Source of the DNA: Victivallales bacterium
GTDB taxonomy: Bacteria; Verrucomicrobiota; Lentisphaeria; Oligosphaerales; Oligosphaeraceae
Reading direction: 5' to 3'
Assembly (NCBI GenBank): GCA_017615955.1
Contig: JAFZZD010000146.1
Span: 1 to 7,109 of the forward strand
Length of the DNA: 7,109 bases
Shown: positions 1-6,400 of the stretch, piece by piece
Position numbering within the stretch: the stretch's first letter is position 1
Layout: every line of letters starts with the position of its first letter
Position numbers and translations under genes: made by a program
The notes under the pieces: generated by a model
What the model saw: the letters and a program-made list of their open reading frames with translations, nothing else
Databases searched by the model: none
Told to the model about the DNA's origin: nothing

Positions 1-690
1 ATGCTGCTGCCCGCATTGAGCAAAGCACGTGCCAGGGCACGTATGATTTCCTGCACAAACAACATGAAGCAAATGGGCACAGCCTGTGCATTGTATGGTA
101 GCGAATACGATGATTTCTACCCAATCTATTTCAGCAGTGACGGCTTGGCCCATTACACTTGGTGCACTTTGCTGGCAGGAACGCAGATGTCGCCCAGCAT
201 CCTGGCATGCCCCTCATGGTCCGTTGTAGAAGATGACGACACAGTACTTGCTGTCGCCAAAAGAGCCGTGCCACAATTGACAGAATGCGGCAACACAATT
301 TGGTATTACACAATGTATGGATTCAATCCTGATTTGAGACGTACTTCACTAGTCAATCTTAATGTTGGACCAGTAACATACATCTCAGGTCGTTCAATTG
401 ATGCAAGGAATCCTGCCTCACTGCTGATTATAAGCGAGAATTTCAACGGCGGTCTAAGGAGGCGCGGCTATTTCCAGATGTCCCGCAGCTTCTCCACTGC
501 AACCGCAGGCAATGTTGATTTGCGCCATGAGGGCGGAGCAAACATCCTGTTCGGTGATTTCCATGTGGAACTATACAAGACACATATTCAGGTTGACAAG
601 ATGGACCAGAGCGCAACTGTGAACGCATACGTGTCACCTTTGTTCAACAGCTCGCTAAACGAAAAGCTGTGGTGGATGCCATCAAAGTAA
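1..690 (+). CDS. Type IV pilin-like / pseudopilin protein of the H-X9-DG kind, 5'-partial
   Basis: The reading frame is open from the first base and ends at TAA 688-690. The first residues (MLLPALSKARARA) match the segment that normally follows the prepilin signal and hydrophobic helix of pseudopilins (FTLIELLVVIAIIAILA...LLPAL.KAR), so this Met is probably internal and about 30 codons lie upstream of the window. A helical stretch with C18 and NMKQMG follows, as usual in this family. Near the C-terminus, RHEGGANILFGDFHVELY (175-192) corresponds to the H-X9-DG motif: H176, nine residues, D186. The usual Gly is Phe here. Such proteins are abundant and poorly characterised in Lentisphaerota, Planctomycetota and relatives, where they resemble type II secretion or pilus major subunits; the exact role is unknown. 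The gene converges on the aro cluster and is not functionally linked to it by anything visible. The family call is fairly firm; the start is not in the window. Confidence 0.78.
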   Translation: MLLPALSKARARARMISCTNNMKQMGTACALYGSEYDDFYPIYFSSDGLAHYTWCTLLAGTQMSPSILACPSWSVVEDDDTVLAVAKRAVPQLTECGNTIWYYTMYGFNPDLRRTSLVNLNVGPVTYISGRSIDARNPASLLIISENFNGGLRRRGYFQMSRSFSTATAGNVDLRHEGGANILFGDFHVELYKTHIQVDKMDQSATVNAYVSPLFNSSLNEKLWWMPSK

Positions 691-738
691 GGTTCAAACA
701 AAATAGAATTGCCCAAATTGGATTTTTCCTCTTGAGGC

Positions 739-787
739 AATAGCAAAAGCGGGATGCGGCCTTAAGGTTGCATCCCGCTTTGCTATT
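739..787. terminator. Bidirectional hairpin terminator between the pilin-like gene and aroA
   Basis: The arms at 739-757 and 770-787 are complementary (AGCGGGATGC against GCATCCCGCT at the core), with one extra A in the left arm. The 12-base loop contains the palindrome CCTTAAGG (760-767), so the stem can extend almost to the tip. On the minus strand the GC-rich stem is followed by TTTT, and the structure overlaps the aroA stop codon (786-788). On the plus strand it is followed by TTTGCTATTATTTT. It lies between two convergent genes, which fits a shared terminator. Confidence 0.8.
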
Positions 788-1925
788 ATTTTAAGCGTGA
801 AAACTGCGTGAAGAAATCAGGATATGACTTTGCCACGCAGTCGGGATTTTCAATGACGATGGGTTCGCGGCAGATTGCAGCCAGTGTCGTCGCCGCCATG
901 GCGATGCGGTGGTCATTGAATGTGGCAAGCTCCACTCCCCCCTTCAGCAAGATGCCCTGCCCCATCACCTCAAAGCAATGTTCCTGCATATTGACTTGCA
1001 CACCAAGACGCGACAACACATCCGCCATCGCCACCACTCTGTCTGACTCCTTGATATGCAGTCTTTCCACGCCTACAAAACACGTGATGCAATTTCTGCT
1101 GGAAGCCAATGCCGCAAGCGCAGGGAAAATATCTGGGCACTGTGAAACGTCAATGACACCACCCTCCTGCTTGGCCAAAGTGAGCATCGCCCTGTCTGGC
1201 TGCTTCGATGCAGGATTCATCTCAGGCAATTCAATCTGGCATCCCATTTCATTCATAGCAAGCCAGAATGCGGCTGACGACCAGTCACGTTCAGGCGAAA
1301 CATCCCGCTGCAAAATGTATTTCTGCACACCCGCCACAAGAAAGCCTTCAGGGGTTTCATCAATGGAAATGCCGTATGCCTTCAGAACGTCCAGGGTCAT
1401 GTCCACATAGCCCCTTGACTGTACCACGCCCTCGCAATGGATTACACTGTCGCCTTTCAGCAAAGGCAAGGCAAAAAGAAGTCCAGTTATGATCTGCGAG
1501 GACACGTCCCCTGGCACCACATATCTGCCTGACCTCAAAGTACCATTGAGCTTAAGAGGAAAAACCGCCTCTGCCTGAAGACCATGTGGCCGCAGCAAAT
1601 CCAGAAATGGCTGCAATGGCCGCTTTGGCAGACGTCCTCTGGCCAACATTGTGGAATGTTCAACCAGCACAGGCGCCAGCGGCAGCAAAAAACGCAGAGT
1701 CGAGCCGCTTTCACAGCAGTCAAGCCAAGGCGATGCTGACGTGCCAAGCTCCTTCAGGCAGCGCTGCGTGGCAGCCACATCATCACATGCACCATCAAAG
1801 TTGCGGGTGAACATATCGCCGCCAGCAAGATAGTCCGCTATCAGAAGACGATGCAGATGGGACTTGGACAAGGGCACGCTTACACGCCCATCGCGTCTGC
1901 CAGGCATTATTGTTATGGCTTCCAT
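786..1925 (-). CDS. aroA: 5-enolpyruvylshikimate-3-phosphate synthase (EPSP synthase), compact form
   Basis: Transfers the enolpyruvyl group of phosphoenolpyruvate to shikimate 3-phosphate, step 6 of the cytosolic shikimate pathway. The motifs run in family order: PLSKSHLHR (18-26; K21, S22 and R26 are the substrate-binding set), ESGSTLR (72-78, the place of the usual GNAGTAxR loop; G74 aligns with E. coli Gly96), GDVSSQ (139-144), SRGYVDMT (170-177), RDWSSAAF (213-220), CPDIFP (263-268; D265 is the expected catalytic Asp), IKESDR (291-296), NDHRIAMA (337-344) and AKSYPDFF (365-372; K366). At 379 residues it is about 45 shorter than E. coli AroA (427), with loops trimmed rather than a domain lost. 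The start is supported by AAAGGA (1935-1940) nine bases upstream and by the normal N-terminus. It is the last gene of the cluster, 57 bases after aroKB. The ESGSTLR form resembles sequences I associate with Clostridia-type enzymes. Assignment is firm. Confidence 0.96.
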   Translation of the reverse strand: MEAITIMPGRRDGRVSVPLSKSHLHRLLIADYLAGGDMFTRNFDGACDDVAATQRCLKELGTSASPWLDCCESGSTLRFLLPLAPVLVEHSTMLARGRLPKRPLQPFLDLLRPHGLQAEAVFPLKLNGTLRSGRYVVPGDVSSQIITGLLFALPLLKGDSVIHCEGVVQSRGYVDMTLDVLKAYGISIDETPEGFLVAGVQKYILQRDVSPERDWSSAAFWLAMNEMGCQIELPEMNPASKQPDRAMLTLAKQEGGVIDVSQCPDIFPALAALASSRNCITCFVGVERLHIKESDRVVAMADVLSRLGVQVNMQEHCFEVMGQGILLKGGVELATFNDHRIAMAATTLAAICREPIVIENPDCVAKSYPDFFTQFSRLK

Positions 1926-1943
1926 TTTGGATTTTCCTTTTAT

Positions 1944-1966
1944 GTTGATGCCGAAGCGGCACCAAC
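1944..1966 (-). promoter_or_regulatory. Hairpin in the aroKB-aroA gap, just upstream of the aroA ribosome binding site
   Basis: On the minus strand GTTGGTGCCG, loop CTT, CGGCATCAAC forms a 10-bp stem with a single G-U pair. It ends three bases before the aroA Shine-Dalgarno sequence (1935-1940) and has no T-run after it, so it is unlikely to be a terminator. It could affect translation or mRNA processing between the two genes; that role is inferred. Confidence 0.5.
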
Positions 1967-1982
1967 TCAGGTTGAAATTTGA

Positions 1983-3365
1983 TTATAGGTCAATTACCAC
2001 CAGGCGGACATCGCCCCATCCGCAAGGCAAGGCGAATGTAACTGAATTCCCCTGGCGTTTCTTGTCCCCTCGCATGATTGCCTTAAGGCCATCAAAGGAG
2101 AGGCCGTCAGGCAATTCGGTTGGAAGGCCAGCCGCCTTGAACTTGTCAGCCAGTTCACCCGGCCATTCCTTGGAGGCATAGCCCAGCTTACAGGCAAGAC
2201 GCGCCTCCTCCACGCAGCCGATTGCAACAGCCTCGCCATGGGACAGGCTGTATTTCATTGCCAGTTCAACCGCATGACCTACGGTATGCCCGCAATTCAG
2301 CTTCATGCGCACACCCTTTGTCTCAAATGGGTCTTCCTTCACTACAGCCAACTTCACGGCAAGGTTCTCCACAATCTCTTTTGCAGTGGGGATTGCGCTG
2401 ATGGCGGTATTCCTGCCATCGATGATCTGATGCTTGAACATCTCGGCCTTGCCAACTTGCAGTTCCTTTTCAGGCAATGTCTTCAGGAAAAGCGTGTCAA
2501 TGACAACCAGCTTTGGCGAATGGAATGCACCTGCAAGGTTCTTGCCTTCCGGCAGGTCGCAGCCAGTCTTGCCGCCAGAGGAGGCGTCCACCATGGAGAG
2601 CAACGTTGTAGGGAAGTTGTACCAGGCAATTCCACGCATCCAGGTCGCTGCGGCAAAGCCAGTCAAGTCCCCAGTGACGCCGCCGCCACAGGCCATGACC
2701 AAATCACGACGCCCAAGCCCCGCTTCTGCAAAGCAATGCCACAGGTTCATCACAGTCTGCGGCGTCTTGTTGACTTCGCCAGAAGGAATTACGCCCAGCG
2801 CCTTCCGTGAAAGTTCTGGATAAAGCGAGGCCACATTGCCGTCAAATACCGTGCGTTCAGGGTAAAGGAATGCTTCGGCTATGCCAGTACCAACCACAAT
2901 CAGCGAATCTGGCAGCATAAAGAACGATGCAATGCGGTTTGGGAAAGAGGCATAGTGCGGTGCGCGTTCACGGGCCTTGTCGCCAAGCGGGCGGCTTCCA
3001 GCCTGGCTGGCGATGCGTTTGGCAAGTTCCTCTGCGGAAGGAGCCTCCAGACAGAACACTATTCCCGCCTCCTCGCAGGCCTTGCGGTTCTCATCACGCA
3101 ACAGCGTCCCGCCTCCAAGCGCCACTATGCCAGGATTCTGCCTGTTAACCTTGATGCAATCCTGAAGCACGCTGGCTTCCAGGTCGCGGAAATATGCCTC
3201 GCCCTCTGTCGCGAATATCTCGGGGATCGAGCGCCCTGCCCTTTTGGCAATCCAGGTATCCGTGTCGAATACCTTTCTGCCTGTGGCCTCGCCCAATGCC
3301 TTAGCCAATGTGGATTTGCCGCTGGCTGGCGGGCCATATAAAAATATCGTCTTGTTTGTTTTCAT
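1983..3365 (-). CDS. aroKB: Bifunctional shikimate kinase / 3-dehydroquinate synthase
   Basis: An N-terminal shikimate kinase (about 4-150) phosphorylates shikimate (step 5); a C-terminal 3-dehydroquinate synthase (about 153-460) makes 3-dehydroquinate from DAHP (step 2). Kinase motifs: Walker A GPPASGKST (11-19), DTD (34-36), R60, GGG (84-86), RPL (125-127) and R134/Y138 near the end. Synthase motifs: FDGNVASLY (174-182, NAD side), SGEVNKT (195-201), CGGGVTGDLTGFAAA (226-240), PTTLLSMVDASSGGKTG (252-268), GKNLAGAF (274-281), E308 (AEMFKH), NCGHTVGHAVE (357-367; H360, H364) and SHGEAVAIG (375-383; H376). E308, H360 and H376 match the expected zinc ligands. The synthase part is about 50 residues shorter than E. 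coli AroB, mainly at its N-terminus and in the helix after E308. GAGG (3373-3376) lies seven bases before the ATG. AroKB fusions are known elsewhere, for example in Thermotoga. Assignment of both halves is firm. Confidence 0.96.
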   Translation of the reverse strand: MKTNKTIFLYGPPASGKSTLAKALGEATGRKVFDTDTWIAKRAGRSIPEIFATEGEAYFRDLEASVLQDCIKVNRQNPGIVALGGGTLLRDENRKACEEAGIVFCLEAPSAEELAKRIASQAGSRPLGDKARERAPHYASFPNRIASFFMLPDSLIVVGTGIAEAFLYPERTVFDGNVASLYPELSRKALGVIPSGEVNKTPQTVMNLWHCFAEAGLGRRDLVMACGGGVTGDLTGFAAATWMRGIAWYNFPTTLLSMVDASSGGKTGCDLPEGKNLAGAFHSPKLVVIDTLFLKTLPEKELQVGKAEMFKHQIIDGRNTAISAIPTAKEIVENLAVKLAVVKEDPFETKGVRMKLNCGHTVGHAVELAMKYSLSHGEAVAIGCVEEARLACKLGYASKEWPGELADKFKAAGLPTELPDGLSFDGLKAIMRGDKKRQGNSVTFALPCGWGDVRLVVIDL

Positions 3366-3392
3366 TGTTCAGCCTCGTTATTTGTGTAGCTT

Positions 3393-3465
3393 GTTCTGTG
3401 CCGCCGCGTTCTCGCGGCGGTTGGCTGTCCACTAAAACGCGGGCGAAAACGCCCGCACACAGAAC
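3393..3465 (-). other. Multibranched palindromic element between the fusion gene and aroKB
   Basis: Outer arms GTTCTGTG/CACAGAAC (3393-3400 and 3458-3465 on the plus strand) pair over 8 bp and enclose two perfect hairpins: 3401-3408 with 3413-3420 (CCGCCGCG/CGCGGCGG, 4-base loop) and 3439-3445 with 3450-3456 (GCGGGCG/CGCCCGC, loop AAAA). The first hairpin abuts the outer stem directly, the second is one base away, and 18 bases separate the two. The result is a potential three-way junction filling most of the 113-base gap. GTCCACTA occurs both between the hairpins (3427-3434) and at the upstream gene's end (3474-3481, including its stop codon). It may be an operon-internal attenuator or processing site, or a copy of a dispersed palindromic repeat. 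The pairing is seen; the function is not known. Confidence 0.65.
3434..3456 (-). terminator. Possible intrinsic terminator or attenuator after the four-domain fusion gene
   Basis: On the minus strand GCGGGCG, loop TTTT, CGCCCGC is followed by GTTTTAG, 22 bases after the stop codon of the fusion gene. The stem is GC-rich but only 7 bp, and the T-run is short. It may terminate part of transcription, setting a lower level of aroKB-aroA than of the fusion. I see no convincing promoter between it and aroKB, so read-through is likely needed. Confidence 0.4.
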
Positions 3466-3478
3466 TGTCCACAGTCCA

Positions 3479-6400
3479 CTAGAACCTGGCATACAGGCGG
3501 CGTTGTTCCTTTGCCTGCTCGATGAGCATGGTCATGCCGCTATGCACACGGCAGCCAGCCTTCTGGGCACGCTGCATCACTGGAGTCACATCAGGAACGT
3601 ACACCAAATCGTACAATGTCTCGCTACCCTTGAACTGGTAGAATGGAATCGGGTCATCGGCGGGTGAGCTTGCCTTGAGGCCCACGGATGTGGCCTGTAT
3701 GATTATGCCAGCATACTCCTGCAGCAAGGGCAGACTCTCCGCCGACAGCGGTGCCGACTTGAAGCCGTATTTTGCGGCAAGTGCCTGCGCCTTCTCCAGC
3801 GTCTTGTTGAAAATGCAGGCATCCGCGCCCTGCTTGTAGATGGCATACGCAACAGCGCGGGATGCACCGCCCGCCCCCAGAATAGCCACCTTGCGCCCAG
3901 CAATGCTGTCCACCTGCAGAAAGTCCAGCAATGCGGCGGTGAAGCCAGCCGCGTCGGTATTGTAGCCATGCCATCCCATTGGCCCGCGCACCACTGTATT
4001 CACGGCACCGATGCTCTGGGCCGTCTCGTCTATCACAGACATGAACTGCATGATGTTCTCCTTGTGTGGAATGGTGACCGCCATTCCCCTTACGGCCAGA
4101 ACCTGCGCACATTCAATAGCCTCAGCCGCCGTTTCAGCCTGAATGGGAACCATGACCGCATCCTTCGCCTCCGCAAAGAATGCGCTGTTGTTCAATTCAG
4201 GGCTGGCGGTATGCCCCAAAGGCCAGCCAGTGACCGCATACAGCTCGGTTCTGGCAGTCAGCGACCTGAAGCGGTACGTCCTAACCAAAGTTTCAGGCGT
4301 GAAATGGCCAATGGCACTCATATTGGCAATACTATGGGCTGGCGAGGTAAAGGTCAGCATGGAATGTGTGCGGGAAGCCAGGATGCGGGATGCACCGCCC
4401 ATTGCTCCCATGGCGCAAAGTATATGTGGGAATCCCGTGAAGTCAGCGGTTTCGCGGAACAACTGCGTCAAGTCAGAGCAATGTGGCGTGGCAAAAGCCA
4501 GTTTGGGAATGTCATCGGAAGTGCCCTTCAATGCCTGGCACTGCGCCACCACATTCTTGATGGGTCCGTCAAATGAATGCTGGCTGCGTATGATGCGCGT
4601 GCTGCGGCTTCGGGCCAGTTCCTCCAGTTGCGGAATGCGGAAGTCACCCTCGAAATCCACAAATGCAAATGGGACTGGAGCTTCGGAAAGCAGCCTTTGG
4701 AACAGGCCGATACGCTGTGTATCATCACTCGTCCAGGCACCGCCGTCTGCACTGCGCCTGATGGTCAAAATTACAGGCAATTTGGTTTTCTGCGGGAACA
4801 AATGAGCATTGTCCAGTTCCGCCTTTTCCAGGCAGTCCACACGCAGTTCCGCCATATCCACAAATGGACGGCTTGCCGCCAGGTCCGCATAGTCCTGCTG
4901 CAAAGTGGCGTTGGTCAATGTCAGGCAGATGCGCGGCGTCTGCGCCTCTGCTGCCAGCATTGCATCCGCCAGGGTGAATGCCACCAGTGCCTCCGCCACG
5001 GGAATTGCACGCCTTGCGATGCAGGGATCATGCCGTCCCTGCACCTGTATTTTTGCAGGCTGGCCAGTCGCCAAGTCCACACTGTCCTGTTCCATGAAAA
5101 TGGAAGGCGTTGGCTTCATGGCCAGCCTCACCACCAAAGGCATGCCAGTTGTCATGCCGCCTAGAAGTCCACCGTGGTTGTTGCCTCTGGTGGCAATGCC
5201 CTCTGGAGTTGAGACAAATGCGTCGTTGTTCTGGCTGCCGCGCATGGACGCGGAGGCAAAGCCTGCACCGAATTCCACGCCCTTGACACCTGGTATTCCA
5301 AACAGTGCCGAGGCCAGGCTGCCCTCCAGTCCCTGGAACATGGCCCCGCCCAGCCCAGCGGGCAGTCCAGTCGCCGTGACCTCGATTATGCCACCTACGC
5401 TGTCGCCTGCCGCCTTGGCATCTAGTATGCTTTGTTCAAAGCCATCTGACTTGCCAGCGACCTCCACCAACCTGCCTTGAATTTGCACATTTCGCTTGGC
5501 AAGCCATTGCAGACATATTCCTCCTGCAATGCACATAGGCGCAGTCATGCGTCCTGAATTGGCACCGCCGCCAGTGGGAATGCGCCCCATCTGCACCCAC
5601 TGGGGATAATCAGCATGGCCTGGACGCGGCACCGTCCTCTCCTGTCCATAATCCTGTGGACGTGTATCTGAATTACGAATCTGGGCCACGATTGTACTGC
5701 CCGTGGTGAGCCCATTGTCCACGCCAGAGATGAATTCAGGCAAATCCGCCTCCTTGCGCTGCGTCGAGAGTTTGTCCCTGCCAGGCGCCCGCCGTTCAAG
5801 AAATGCCTGCAATTCCTGTAAATCAAGTGGGACACCGCCTGGGAAGTTGCGCAATGACATGCCGATGCCAGGTGCATGCGAGGCCCCGAATACATCCAAC
5901 TTGAGGTAATTGCCAAAACCCTCGTTGCTCACAGTTTGCTTTGAGGCATTGTGGTTGAAGCCATCCTTTGCCTTACTGGCCGCGCCAGCCGCGATAAACT
6001 CCTGCATGGAAGAAGTCTCGCCATTGGCAAGCATGTCACGGAATGCCTGCATACGTTCGATGAAGCCATCCAGAACGGGCAGCAGATTGTCCTTGTTTGT
6101 AGAGAACAACTTCTCCCACACCTGTGGTTGCATGGAGGCGATGCGTGTCATATTTGCATAACTGCCAGCCGCATACGGCCCCGCCTCGCTAGACTGTGGC
6201 AACTGTGTATAAGCCGCAGCGATGACATGCCCCAGATGGCTGGTGTATGCAATCATTGCGTCATGGCGTTCAGGTGTGGTGCAAAGAACCTTGCCAAAGC
6301 CCAGGCGACCGAAGAACACCTCCAGAAATTCCAGTGTCGAATGTGGCGTGTCCCCAGAAGGCGTCAATATCATGGAGGCTCCCTTGAAGAGTCCTGCCTC

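Noticed and set aside
1..3. ATG at base 1 as the true start of the pilin-like gene
   Set aside because: It falls after the point where the prepilin signal and hydrophobic helix should be, and no upstream sequence is available to show a ribosome binding site.
808..1410. 200-codon open frame on the plus strand opposite aroA
   Set aside because: It lies fully within the clearly conserved aroA gene on the other strand, and its translation shows no recognisable family or domain.
2238..2823. Two overlapping plus-strand frames (about 190 and 129 codons) opposite aroKB
   Set aside because: They are antisense to conserved dehydroquinate synthase codons and their translations match nothing known; they appear to be by-products of codon bias.
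3393..3465. Integron attC site or tRNA-like gene
   Set aside because: The paired arms lack the attC core site pattern, and no cloverleaf with a T-loop or anticodon arm can be drawn.
3968..5480. Several plus-strand frames of about 190-220 codons opposite the fusion gene
   Set aside because: All are antisense to motif-rich AroC, AroD and AroE sequence and overlap one another in different frames; none has a convincing ribosome binding site or domain.
5925..5985. Possibility that the TyrA/AroC join is an assembly or frameshift artefact of two genes
   Set aside because: The frame is continuous without a stop, the linker is polar and plausible, and there is no start codon with a ribosome binding site for a separate aroC. 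Reads would still be the final test.
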